Assembly (NCBI GenBank): GCA_900316045.1
Contig: ONBM01000037.1
Location: 1-36,046 of the forward strand
Reading direction: 5' to 3'
Origin: an uncultured Bacteroidales bacterium
GTDB taxonomy: Bacteria > Bacteroidota > Bacteroidia > Bacteroidales > UBA932
DNA: 36,046 bases
Part shown: positions 1 through 8,807 of the stretch, piece by piece
Layout: the number at the start of each line of letters is the position of its first letter
How positions within the stretch are numbered: the stretch's first letter is position 1
The notes under the pieces: generated by a model
The model's database searches: none
What the model was told of the DNA's origin: nothing
Seen by the model: only the letters and a program-made list of their open reading frames with translations
Made by a program: the position numbers and the translations under genes

Positions 1-200
1 TATAAAAACGTAAATTTGATGAGCTGAACGCAGAAAACGGATGGGACAAGTCGCTGCCTCGCTCAAATTGAAAACATTAAACGACAATCCCTATTATAAT
101 CTTACGAAGTTATCCTGAAAAAACGTTTATAAAAATGATTTAGTATCTTACTAAAATGACATTTCATGGAAGTGCTCAAAGGAATTATTATTAACTTTCA

Positions 201-220
201 TTGCTATTTGCAAATAGCAA
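201..220. promoter_or_regulatory. 20-bp perfect palindrome, putative operator
   Basis: TTGCTATTTGCAAATAGCAA is a perfect 20-bp palindrome lying 40-59 bases before the ATG of the secreted hydrolase at 260. It overlaps two direct copies of GCAAATA. A second palindrome, TTTAGTA-TCT-TACTAAA, lies at 139-155. The symmetry and position fit a binding site for a dimeric regulator. No regulator gene is in the window, so this role is inferred. Confidence 0.45.
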
Positions 221-259
221 ATACAGAAAAAAAATAATGATACCGTAACAGAACCAATT

Positions 260-3133
260 ATGAAAAGAATGCTCCTCCCTTTATTGACGGCATTATGCCT
301 TTTGCCGAATGCTGATGCAGCGACGATAATCCTTACCAGCGATCAGCAGTTGAGGGATTTGATGGATCCGGACAAGAAAATCGACATGTCCACAGGCTAC
401 ACTCCCGTGCATCTCAGTCTCCGGGAGGTTTGCGAACAGGGGAAGAAGGATGGGGACAAGACGCTTACGATAGCATTCGACGAGTTCTTCCGCCAGTACA
501 GGCCGCAAGCAGGCACTGACAGGGAACTCACTCCGGACATGGATGAATATATCCTTAAAATCAAATTCATCAGCGACTTCGCCAAGAAATACGGAATGGG
601 GATATGCCTGAGCCTGAACACGCCGCTAGAGCTTGGCCCGGCCTTCAAGCGCCAGACAGGCCAGTCAGGACGATGGGTATCCTACAAGGCAGGTCTAAGG
701 AATGCGTCTGACGGCACATTCAGCATTTCGGTCTGGGAACAGATGTTCTGGACAAACAATAAAGGGAAATTCCACGTATCCCTGAAAGGCGTAAAGGCAT
801 ATGCATTCAAGCAAAAGACCCTGGGGGCATCACATCTGATCGCAGTGAACCCCGATGACATTCATGAGATATCAGGAGTGAAATACGAGGCGGGAGACAC
901 AGTGGACGTGCTATCGGCATCCAGTTCATTCGGAATCAAGAATTCCCCGGACGACATGTACTTTCCAGTAAGAGAACTCAGGGTTTTCTACGACGGGCCG
1001 AAACAGCTGGAAGGATACGACAGGGTCTTGGTCATTCTTGAGTACGAGTCTCCTGAAATGGACTACTTCTCTCCCGACGCAACTCCGTTCCTGCATAACC
1101 TCATGGACAAATACAAAAAAGCAGGAGTAAACCTGACAGCATTGTATTCGGATGAGATGCACATCCAGCAGGACTGGGCTTACTATTCCCATCACGAGGG
1201 TGGGCAGTTCGCAATGCGCTACCTTACGGAAAGTTTCTGTGATCGGTTCCGGGAAAAATACGGCCAGCCGCTTGATGACAAGCACATGCTTTATTTCGTC
1301 TATGGGGCGCCATATTACCTGGCATCGGCCGATGCCGTGGAGAACGTACAGTACGTGATGGGAGAGACTCCGGAAGAAATCCACACGACTTTCTTATTGA
1401 GGGATCGCTATTACAAGATGCTCAATCACGGAATTGTGGATTTGTTCAAGGACAGCAAAGAATATGCTGAAAAGATATTCAATAGAGATTTCAACTCCAG
1501 CGCACATGCCTCATGGGCTGAAAGCCCGACCATAGACTTGTGGAACACGGAGAAGCTGCATGCCAACGCTTACAGGTACGAATATACTTCCAATTTCATC
1601 TGGAGCAACACCGTGCATCAGGCCGCTGCCGCATGCTACGATTATTTCAAGTGGGGAGAATACCTCCAGCCGACAGGAAATGATTTCGCAGAATGCGGAT
1701 GGGCAGACAGGAATTATTATGGGGCAGCCATGGGTGCATCCATAGGGGTGATCAATAAATATCCGAACGCCTATGCCGCAGCATGGGGTTTTCCTAATGC
1801 GGCTCTCCATTGGAAGAACATGCTGAATGAAGCATACGGTGCCCAGCCAGGTCATGCCATGAGCCTGATCACAGGCTGCAAGCACAGAGACACTGACGTG
1901 CTGGCCATCTATCCCATGAACCTGGTTGCCGTAGAAGAGCGCTTCGGCAGCTGGATGACACAATACGGATACTGCAACTACCTGACTTCCGACAAGCTGG
2001 TGGAGATGGGCGCAGTCACTGATCAAGGAAAGATGAAAGTCGCTGCCAAGGAATATGGCACAGTGATGGTCATGTTCGAGCCTCTGCCCCAGAAAGGGCT
2101 TCTCAATCTACTGGAAAGATTCGCAGAAGCCGGAGGCAAGGTAATATGGTTCAGCATGCCTCCGCTGATTGATGGCTCGGGGAAAGAGTGCGCAGCGACC
2201 TGGCAGAAAATCTTCGGAGCCGAATATAAATTCGATCAGTTTCTCGGTGAAATTGCTTCCGGCAAGAAAGTTGCCTTCGAAGGACGTTTCTCTGATGTAC
2301 CTGAGCAGACCATACTGACGGACATGCTCGTGGACAGGATCTACCCGGTGTCAGTAGTCGACGGCTCCGAAACAGTCGCAAGAATTGACGGAATGCCTGT
2401 CGGGACTCACAGGAAAACAGGCAAGGGAGATGTGTTCTTCTTCGGATTCAGGCCGAGGGACGACCAAAGCAAGAGCCTGGGATACGAGACTCGAACCCTG
2501 TTCGAAATCCTCAATGCAGCCGGGGCTTACCCGTCCAGCGGGAAATTCGCCGTGAACGACAATCCTTCGTATGTATCCAGAACTACGGATTACCTGGCGA
2601 CAAGCTTTCCAAATGGGGCAACCGCCTTGGTAAAACACTACAGGACGCACAGAGAGAACTGGGAAGGCGGCTTCTCCAGGAACGAAGAGCACGACGCAGA
2701 GGCTTTGGAAGTCAATCCTATGCCGTCGGCCAGAATGGAACTGAGAGACCTCAAAGTCAATGGCCACGATGTGACATATTCAGGGACAATGAATATGGCT
2801 TTCCGCACCTCGGATTCTGGCCGTCTCATGGCATTCAACGGATGCGAGTGCACGAGAGTTTCAATAGATGGAAAGGAATATGTTTTTTCAGACGCCCCCG
2901 TGAACTTAGCATTCTCTCCGGTTGAGGATGACCTGACCCATTTCCAGGTCTATGCCGAGTCAGCATATTCCCAACAGAAGATCAGGATTCCCCTGCCTGA
3001 AGGAGCACTGAGGGCCATCGTCAGAGACGGGCAGCAAAAAATATCGTCCGAACTCTCAGACGGGAACCTGCTGATCGACATGATGCCTGCCAGCTCCTCC
3101 AGATGGCTTGACGTAACCATAAAATATCGATAA
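260..3133 (+). CDS. Secreted TIM-barrel glycoside hydrolase-like protein, family not assigned
   Basis: This 957-residue protein begins with a clear signal peptide (MKRMLLPLLTALCLLPNADA), so it is exported. The region of about residues 60-520 reads like a (beta/alpha)8 barrel; the segment LYSDEMHIQQDW (D298, E299) looks like the strand-end acidic pair of a clan GH-A type hydrolase. Residues of about 540-760 resemble the GATase-like middle domain that follows the barrel in GH42-type enzymes (AGGKVIWFSMPPL), and the C-terminal 200 residues look like beta-sandwich modules. I could not place it in a named GH family, so substrate is unknown. It stands alone on the plus strand, 69 bases before a flavin-binding protein gene, with a palindromic putative operator upstream. 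It lies near a minus-strand GH3 and esterase pair, which suggests plant or host glycan breakdown. Confidence 0.7.
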   Translation: MKRMLLPLLTALCLLPNADAATIILTSDQQLRDLMDPDKKIDMSTGYTPVHLSLREVCEQGKKDGDKTLTIAFDEFFRQYRPQAGTDRELTPDMDEYILKIKFISDFAKKYGMGICLSLNTPLELGPAFKRQTGQSGRWVSYKAGLRNASDGTFSISVWEQMFWTNNKGKFHVSLKGVKAYAFKQKTLGASHLIAVNPDDIHEISGVKYEAGDTVDVLSASSSFGIKNSPDDMYFPVRELRVFYDGPKQLEGYDRVLVILEYESPEMDYFSPDATPFLHNLMDKYKKAGVNLTALYSDEMHIQQDWAYYSHHEGGQFAMRYLTESFCDRFREKYGQPLDDKHMLYFVYGAPYYLASADAVENVQYVMGETPEEIHTTFLLRDRYYKMLNHGIVDLFKDSKEYAEKIFNRDFNSSAHASWAESPTIDLWNTEKLHANAYRYEYTSNFIWSNTVHQAAAACYDYFKWGEYLQPTGNDFAECGWADRNYYGAAMGASIGVINKYPNAYAAAWGFPNAALHWKNMLNEAYGAQPGHAMSLITGCKHRDTDVLAIYPMNLVAVEERFGSWMTQYGYCNYLTSDKLVEMGAVTDQGKMKVAAKEYGTVMVMFEPLPQKGLLNLLERFAEAGGKVIWFSMPPLIDGSGKECAATWQKIFGAEYKFDQFLGEIASGKKVAFEGRFSDVPEQTILTDMLVDRIYPVSVVDGSETVARIDGMPVGTHRKTGKGDVFFFGFRPRDDQSKSLGYETRTLFEILNAAGAYPSSGKFAVNDNPSYVSRTTDYLATSFPNGATALVKHYRTHRENWEGGFSRNEEHDAEALEVNPMPSARMELRDLKVNGHDVTYSGTMNMAFRTSDSGRLMAFNGCECTRVSIDGKEYVFSDAPVNLAFSPVEDDLTHFQVYAESAYSQQKIRIPLPEGALRAIVRDGQQKISSELSDGNLLIDMMPASSSRWLDVTIKYR

Positions 3134-3202
3134 AAGGACATCCCGCAAACAAGGCACGAAGCGACCCGTGGCATGGACAATAAACATCAATAGCATAATG
3201 AA

Positions 3203-3727
3203 ATGAAACAGATGAGAAAAGCAAGCAGAGCTATGGACGCTGCATTCGCATTGGAAGTGCTAGACAAAGCTCCGTACGTGACCGTAAGTTTTACCAGGCC
3301 GGATGGCAGTCCCTACGGCGTTCCTCTTTCCCTTGCAAGGACGGACGAGAAGACGTTCTACTTCCACTGCGCCCCGGAAGGGGAAAAATTGGATTGCATC
3401 GCCGCAAATCCGATGGTCGCGCTGTCGGCCGTTACCAGATGCACGCCGACAGTGGGGCCTAAGGACGGCAGTTTCACCCTGCAATACAAATCGGCCATGG
3501 CTATAGGCCGTGCAGAGTTGGTGAAAGACAATCCCGAGAAGATAATGGCATTGCGGGCAATATGCCAAAGGTTCCTTCCTTCCCACATGGCTGCGTTCGA
3601 TGCAGCGATTGAACGCAGCTTGGACAGGACTGCGGTCGTGAAAATCACATTGACGGAACCGCCAACCGGGAAGCGGAAACAGTATGACAAGTCCGGCGAA
3701 GAAATGAAGTGGGGCAGGATGGAGTGA
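3203..3727 (+). CDS. Pyridoxamine 5'-phosphate oxidase-like FMN-binding protein (NimA-related)
   Basis: The 174-residue product has the split-barrel flavin fold of the pyridoxamine-phosphate-oxidase superfamily. Diagnostic stretches are the N-terminal strand pair (APYVTVSFTRPDGSPYGVPLSLA), the segment FHCAPEGEKLD near residue 52, typical of NimA-like family members, and KSAMAIGRAELV near residue 97. Family members bind FMN or heme; NimA homologues have been linked to 5-nitroimidazole reduction, but most members have no known substrate, so resistance should not be assumed. There is no signal peptide, so it is cytoplasmic. A second Met three codons in is an alternative start. It may be cotranscribed with the hydrolase 69 bases upstream, and it ends before a hairpin shared with the convergent GH3 gene. 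Confidence 0.8.
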   Translation: MKQMRKASRAMDAAFALEVLDKAPYVTVSFTRPDGSPYGVPLSLARTDEKTFYFHCAPEGEKLDCIAANPMVALSAVTRCTPTVGPKDGSFTLQYKSAMAIGRAELVKDNPEKIMALRAICQRFLPSHMAAFDAAIERSLDRTAVVKITLTEPPTGKRKQYDKSGEEMKWGRME

Positions 3728-3734
3728 AGCAAAG

Positions 3735-3770
3735 AGGGTGACCATCAGTCTTTCGACTTTCAGTCACCCT
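3735..3770. terminator. Bidirectional hairpin between convergent genes
   Basis: AGGGTGAC (3735-3742) and GTCACCCT (3763-3770) form a perfect 8-bp stem. The inner loop contains a second 4-bp stem, AGTC-TTTC-GACT (3747-3758). It lies between the stop codons of the plus-strand flavoprotein gene and the minus-strand GH3 gene. There is no strong U tract on either side, so it may be a weak or factor-assisted terminator. Confidence 0.6.
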
Positions 3771-3780
3771 TACTGGCTAG

Positions 3781-6114
3781 CTACGAGCAAGACGATTGAG
3801 GGAATTGACTATTTAACTTTAAGAGCAAAATGTCATTCACCTCCCAGACGAGAGGCTTTTTCAGCTGGTACTTCGCAGTCTGCCTCACATCCCTGACGCT
3901 GGCGGCGAATTTCACCTGATAGACGCCGTCGGCAGTTTCCCAGCGGGATGCATTCTCGTTGAAGGAAGCGAGCGAGTAGTTGTCAATCTTCACGGACACC
4001 GTCTGGCTTTCTCCTGGCAGGAGTTCCTTCGTCTTCACGAAGCCTTTCAGTTCGCAGGAAGGCTTGTCAAGGCCTCCGGAAGGGGCAGTGACGTAAATTT
4101 GGACTGCTTCTCTCCCGGCAGTTTTCCCTGTGTTCTTTACCGTGACCATGGCTACGAATCCGTCCGAAGTAGCTTTTACGACTGGAGAACTGTATTCATA
4201 AGTCGTGTAGCTAAGGCCATAGCCGAAAGGATAAGACACGTCCAATCCCTTTGTCTCGAAGTACCTGTAACCCACATATATTCCTTCTTCGTAATTCGTG
4301 TAATCGACATTCTTGACAGGGGCTTTCTTAAATGAGCCCGGTCCTATACGCTGAGGCCTCTCATAGTTGAAAGGGAAATTTTTCGTAGACGGGTTATCGA
4401 ACAGTCGAACAGGAAAAGTAACCGCAAGCTTACCCGAAGGATTTACTTTTCCAACCAAGATGTCTGCAACCGAAGCACCACCTTCCTCTCCAGGCTGCCA
4501 AGCCAGGAGAATCGCATCCGGAATCGATTTCCACGACTCAGTCTCGATGACTCCTCCGATGTTGAGCACCACTATGACTTTCTTGCCTGCCGCATGGTAG
4601 GTATCTGCGACATCTTGCAGCAGCTGACGTTCCGTCTGGGTGAGAGAGAAATCTCCCTCAACATTCTTGCGGTCAGTGCCTTCGCCAGCATTTCGGCCTA
4701 TCGTTATCACGGCAAGGTCCGTTACAGGTTCTCGCTTCGTGATGAACTTGGATGATACTTGCATTTCAGGAAGGACAGTTTTCCCCCAGAAAAGACCGCC
4801 GACTTCATTATTCTTCGATGCGGCAGTCGCATAGTCGACATATTTCGAATACCAATCAGCTGTTGTTTCATCTACCTTCAATCCGTCATTTTCCAGTCCT
4901 TCCTTTAAACTGCGAATGTATGCGGTGTTCACCTGTCCTGAACCGGCTCCGCCCGCTATGAAATCATACGAGGTCACACCATAGAGGGCAACGGTTTCAT
5001 TTCCTTTCAGCGGGAGCGTATTGCCGTCATTCTTGAGGAGAACCATTCCTTGTGATGAAGATTCACGCGTCAGCTGCGCATGAGCTTTCAAGTCAGGCTT
5101 GCTTGAAAAATTATAGTTTGCAAAAGAAGGGGTCTTAACAATATATTCAAGCATCCTTCTGACGTTCGCGTTGAGCTGCTCTTCTGAAATGGCTCCGTTT
5201 CTTACCCCTGCGATTATTCTCTCTACTTCGACATCGCTTCCCGGCTCCATGAGATCGTTTCCTGCGTTAACAGCATCGACAGTCCCCTCTTTATTTCCCC
5301 AGTCGGTCATCACGATTCCTTTGAAGCCCCATTCGTCACGGAGAAGGGTCGTGAGAAGTTCACGGTTCTGCTGGGTGTACTTACCATTCACCTTGTTATA
5401 AGAAGACATTACAGTCCACGGGTCGGCATCTTTGACAGCAATCTCAAAGTTCTTGAGATAAATCTCACGCAGGGCTCTCTGGCTGATACGGGAATCTACT
5501 TCATTCCTGTTGGTCTCCTGATTATTGCCCATGAAGTGCTTGATTGAAACGCCAACGCCATTTTCTTGGATTCCTTTTGCATAGGCAGCCGCCATCTTTC
5601 CGCTAAGGAACGGATCTTCAGAGAAATACTCGAAGTTTCGACCGCAGAGAGGATTTCTCTGGATGTTCATTCCCGGAGCCAGAAGCACATCTATGCCAAA
5701 ATCCTTGGCCTCCTCGCCCATTGCCTTCGTCACTCTCTGAACTAGTTCCGCATCCCAAGTAGATGCCAGGACTGTTCCAACTGGGAAGGCCGTGGCGTAA
5801 TAAGTGTTGTCATCTCCCTTACGAGTCGGGCTTATGCGAACTCCTGCGGGGCCGTCGGAAAGAACTGTGCCAGGAATTCCGAGTCGCTCGATGGCTCGGG
5901 TTTCTCCTGCCGCTCCTTCAACCTTGGAAGTGGTGCCGGTCGGGACGCCATTCATGATGACGAACCTGCTTTTCCCCACGAGAAGACTGGCCTTCTCTTC
6001 CAGCGTCATTGCATTAAGGACATCCTCTATGTTGTCCTTATTTAGTTTGGGCTGAGCAATCGCCCCGATAGAAGCCATTGTCATGAAAGCAAGCATCGTT
6101 AATGTTTTTTTCAT
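3781..6114 (-). CDS. Secreted glycoside hydrolase family 3 beta-glucosidase-like enzyme
   Basis: The 777-residue product starts with a signal peptide (cleavage after IGAIA, about residue 20). It has the three-part GH3 layout: an N-terminal barrel (about 30-320), an alpha/beta sandwich (about 350-600) and a C-terminal fibronectin-III-like domain (about 650-740, with VQIYVTAPSG). The catalytic nucleophile is visible as D271 in GIVMTDWGN, and the substrate-binding KH pair as K192-H193. Enzymes of this type remove terminal beta-linked glucose, xylose or related sugars, usually in the periplasm. The gene follows the esterase-lactamase fusion by 33 bases and is probably in its operon, which suggests that ester removal and glycoside cleavage act on the same plant-derived substrates. 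Exact sugar specificity cannot be read from sequence. Confidence 0.92.
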   Translation of the reverse strand: MKKTLTMLAFMTMASIGAIAQPKLNKDNIEDVLNAMTLEEKASLLVGKSRFVIMNGVPTGTTSKVEGAAGETRAIERLGIPGTVLSDGPAGVRISPTRKGDDNTYYATAFPVGTVLASTWDAELVQRVTKAMGEEAKDFGIDVLLAPGMNIQRNPLCGRNFEYFSEDPFLSGKMAAAYAKGIQENGVGVSIKHFMGNNQETNRNEVDSRISQRALREIYLKNFEIAVKDADPWTVMSSYNKVNGKYTQQNRELLTTLLRDEWGFKGIVMTDWGNKEGTVDAVNAGNDLMEPGSDVEVERIIAGVRNGAISEEQLNANVRRMLEYIVKTPSFANYNFSSKPDLKAHAQLTRESSSQGMVLLKNDGNTLPLKGNETVALYGVTSYDFIAGGAGSGQVNTAYIRSLKEGLENDGLKVDETTADWYSKYVDYATAASKNNEVGGLFWGKTVLPEMQVSSKFITKREPVTDLAVITIGRNAGEGTDRKNVEGDFSLTQTERQLLQDVADTYHAAGKKVIVVLNIGGVIETESWKSIPDAILLAWQPGEEGGASVADILVGKVNPSGKLAVTFPVRLFDNPSTKNFPFNYERPQRIGPGSFKKAPVKNVDYTNYEEGIYVGYRYFETKGLDVSYPFGYGLSYTTYEYSSPVVKATSDGFVAMVTVKNTGKTAGREAVQIYVTAPSGGLDKPSCELKGFVKTKELLPGESQTVSVKIDNYSLASFNENASRWETADGVYQVKFAASVRDVRQTAKYQLKKPLVWEVNDILLLKLNSQFPQSSCS

Positions 6115-6147
6115 ATTCTACGTCTTTTATATTAATAGATTGCATTT

Positions 6148-8517
6148 TCATTTGACCTGGGCATCGCCGTAATTCACTCGCACGCCGTCACGGACGATAA
6201 CGTGGTCAAGCCCAAGCATGCCTGGTGTTTTCTCTCCTTCCAGCTTGCCGGAAAGGACATCTTCCGCAATCCGAGCCAAATCATCAATCCTCTTGATTGT
6301 CTCGAAATTGGATCCGAAGAAATGCCCATTGTAGAACTTTTCGATTCCAGCTTTCCGGAAGAATGCCGAGGACTCCTTGCACATATTCAGCAAAGTAGAA
6401 AAATCTGTCGTCAGGAGCAGGTTCCCGTTTCCGTAGGAATCACCGCTGAACCCTACATGTTCTTTCCTTATGAAGAACGTGGTGGATCCCGGAGTGTGGC
6501 CAGGCGTGAAATGAGTTTCCACGATGCGCCCGCCCAGATTGAACTTCTGGCCGTTCTTGAGATACTTGATTTTTCCTTTGTAACCTCCCATCATCGAAGG
6601 GACATTCACAGTATCTGCCTCATTAATCCAAACTTCAGGAAATGGCCCGACGCCTCCTGCATGGTCAGGATGAACATGAGTGAGGAGAACAGTCAAGGGC
6701 TTGTCCGTAATGCCAGCGACGATTTTGTCAAGGTCCGGGATATGCGTTCCCGTGTCAATGAGAATCGCCCTTTTCTTCCCTTCGAGAAGGTAAAGCGTCT
6801 CAGATGCCATGACATGTCCAGACCCTACCCACGTGTGGTCATCTATCTTTCTGAAAACTACGTTTGCATCGCGGTACGCCTCAGGCAGGCTGATATTCGC
6901 CTCGAATCCTCCCTGCGGCCTTGGCTGTTCCTTATGGACCTCTTGCCGGCCTTTCCAGCTTGCTCTTTTCCAGGAGAAATATTCCTCCATGAGACGGAGC
7001 TGAGGCATGTTCGGAGTCTCGATCACATCCATTCCCTTGTTTCCGAAATACATCACCGTCTTTCCAGTCTCTGCGTATGTCGGCCATTCGACCAGGCCCT
7101 CTCCGTTAGGATTGCCTGTTTTCACGAAGTTCGCCCAGTAAGAGTTCACCTTTTTGCTGAAATCGGCATCTTCCTGCGACATCGGACCCCAGCCATGCCC
7201 AAATACGAATTTCATCTCGGACGCATGATTGGCCCCACGAGGTTTCGCATTCTCCATGCCGAAAACGCGGCCTTCCGGATTGTAGCGGTCGAAATAGTAG
7301 ACATATACCTTCCCCTTGCCAGTCTTTTCCTGGAGCCGAGCCCAGGCATAAGAAGGCCAGGCAAAGGCGGTTTCCCTGAATATGTCGCTGAGCGCACCGA
7401 AAGTCTCTTCATCGCTTGTGGCAGGATAGAGTTCCAGCATCCTGTCGGCGAATGGGCCATATTCAGCCTTTATGTCGGACTTGTACTTTGCAATAGCGAC
7501 AGGGCGTGAGAACATCGCTCCTTCATCGGAATTGGTGCCTATCAGGATGTTAACGTCATTGTAGTTTCCGGCTTCGTACAGCTTGTACTGGTCATCTGTG
7601 ATGACATAGCCATCTACGCATGGCCAGAAACCGCCGACGCCTCCGCTCTGCTCGTCCTTAATGAGGTCTTCCCAAGGCATAGACCTAAGCTGATCCAGGC
7701 TTCTTGCCCCGATTCGTTTCATCCATGCCTCTCCGTAAGCCTCCGAGCCAGTCATGTCCCGGATTCCGTTGTTGTCGGTCCGTACGCTGTCCACTGGGCA
7801 GAATGAACCCCCGCTTTCGCTGATTGCCCCTCTGAAAAGTCCTTTTGCGAGAGGAGAGGCACACAGCATGCTCACGGCAATCGCTCCAGCGCTCTCCCCC
7901 ATGATCGTTACCTTCGATGGGTCACCTCCGAAAGAAGAAATATTCTCCTGAATCCATTTCAGGGCAAGAATCATATCCATCAATCCGTAGTTTCCGGAGA
8001 TGCCCTTTCCTGACTCTTTCGAGAGCTCTCTGGAAGAAAGGAACCCAAGAGCTCCGGTACGATAGCTTATGCTCACGAACACTATGCCTTGCTTAGCGAA
8101 ATTGTCGCCATCGTTCGAGTTGGCATCGCCGGTAATGAAACCTCCGCCATGTATCCACGCCAGCACTGGAAGATTCTCTCCTGGTTTTGACGCAGGAGTT
8201 ATGACATTCAGGTACAGGCAGTCCTCAGACACTTTTGGCTCAGGCGCGCCTGGAAACTGAAAGGCATGCTGAGGCGGCATGGCACCATATTCAGTGGCAT
8301 CGAACGTTCCCTCCCATGCCTTTTTGGGAACCGGAGCCTTCCACCTGAGATTCCCGGTAGGAGCCTCTGCAAAAGGGATTGCCTTGAAATATCCAAGACC
8401 TTTTTCCAGGACACCCCTGACTTTCCCCTGCCGGACCGTTGTCTCAGTCATCGGCTGCGCAGAAGCTAAAACACAGGAAATCATGGCACAAATGACAGTA
8501 AATAATATTTTTTTCAT
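6148..8517 (-). CDS. Secreted carboxylesterase type B fused to a metallo-beta-lactamase-fold hydrolase
   Basis: The 789-residue product has a signal peptide (MKKILFTVICAMISCVLASA). Residues of about 22-520 are a type B carboxylesterase: oxyanion-hole HGGGF at 123-127, nucleophile S209 in GESAG, acid E332 in SDEGAMF, and base H431 in NHASE. After a linker of about 20 residues, residues 550-780 form a metallo-beta-lactamase domain with HVHPDH (H614, H616, D618, H619), H674 in TPGHTPGS, D693 in FSGD and H732 in NGHFFG, the full two-zinc set. Both active sites therefore look intact. Type B esterases cleave carboxylic esters; the second domain could be an esterase, lactonase or similar hydrolase. 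The fusion suggests sequential processing of one substrate in the periplasm. It precedes the GH3 gene and follows a glycoside hydrolase remnant. Confidence 0.88.
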   Translation of the reverse strand: MKKILFTVICAMISCVLASAQPMTETTVRQGKVRGVLEKGLGYFKAIPFAEAPTGNLRWKAPVPKKAWEGTFDATEYGAMPPQHAFQFPGAPEPKVSEDCLYLNVITPASKPGENLPVLAWIHGGGFITGDANSNDGDNFAKQGIVFVSISYRTGALGFLSSRELSKESGKGISGNYGLMDMILALKWIQENISSFGGDPSKVTIMGESAGAIAVSMLCASPLAKGLFRGAISESGGSFCPVDSVRTDNNGIRDMTGSEAYGEAWMKRIGARSLDQLRSMPWEDLIKDEQSGGVGGFWPCVDGYVITDDQYKLYEAGNYNDVNILIGTNSDEGAMFSRPVAIAKYKSDIKAEYGPFADRMLELYPATSDEETFGALSDIFRETAFAWPSYAWARLQEKTGKGKVYVYYFDRYNPEGRVFGMENAKPRGANHASEMKFVFGHGWGPMSQEDADFSKKVNSYWANFVKTGNPNGEGLVEWPTYAETGKTVMYFGNKGMDVIETPNMPQLRLMEEYFSWKRASWKGRQEVHKEQPRPQGGFEANISLPEAYRDANVVFRKIDDHTWVGSGHVMASETLYLLEGKKRAILIDTGTHIPDLDKIVAGITDKPLTVLLTHVHPDHAGGVGPFPEVWINEADTVNVPSMMGGYKGKIKYLKNGQKFNLGGRIVETHFTPGHTPGSTTFFIRKEHVGFSGDSYGNGNLLLTTDFSTLLNMCKESSAFFRKAGIEKFYNGHFFGSNFETIKRIDDLARIAEDVLSGKLEGEKTPGMLGLDHVIVRDGVRVNYGDAQVK

Positions 8518-8540
8518 CGTTACAATATACTAAGAATATT

Positions 8541-8699
8541 TCACTTTCTGTTCACGATCGTAACCGGGCCTAGCAGGCCTGCCGGAAGGAGGGCATCGTC
8601 CGAATCATAATAATGCGCATCCGTATAAGTAACCTTCTCCTTGCAGTCTGGCTGAGCATCTCCGACAAGACGGTTCACCCAGACATGAAGTGAATCAGG
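8541..8699 (-). pseudogene. C-terminal remnant of a large glycoside hydrolase (GH106/GH2-like sugar-binding end)
   Basis: On the minus strand the frame ending in TGA at 8541-8543 encodes about 50 residues, including SLHVWVNRLVGD and LLPAGLLGPVTI. These resemble the closing beta-sandwich of large GH106-type rhamnosidases and related GH2-like hydrolases, where a WVNRLIGD-like motif is followed by a PLLPSGLLGPV-like end. No start codon or upstream domain is present: the frame meets a TAA about 18 codons upstream, in AT-rich sequence. The bulk of the gene has evidently been deleted. It lies only 23 bases before the esterase start, so the ancestral operon was probably glycoside hydrolase, esterase fusion, GH3. 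The family match is from memory of motifs. Confidence 0.6.
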
Positions 8700-8773
8700 G
8701 CAAGCATTTTTGCGTTTTGGGATATTTGTCGTATTATTGCATGAATTTTAGAGCTATTCCATAGATTTTAAAA

Positions 8774-8781
8774 TAGCTTTG
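8774..8781 (+). promoter_or_regulatory. Possible -7 element for the metal-module operon
   Basis: TAGCTTTG matches the Bacteroidota TAnnTTTG element and lies 26 bases before the ATG at 8808. No good TTTG element is found 19-21 bases upstream, so the call is weak. Confidence 0.35.
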
Positions 8782-8807
8782 GGTTTGAAAATGTTACACA
8801 AGGCAGC

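Noticed and set aside
3..71. Short frame at the window start that looks faintly coding (K-R-K-F-D-E-L-N...)
   Set aside because: A stop codon lies directly before it at 3-5 and only about 20 codons are visible; it could be the degraded end of an upstream gene but cannot be supported.
6202..7509. 435-codon open frame on the plus strand opposite the esterase fusion
   Set aside because: It lies entirely antisense to a well-supported gene with complete active-site motifs; its product has no recognisable domain and is a shadow of codon bias.
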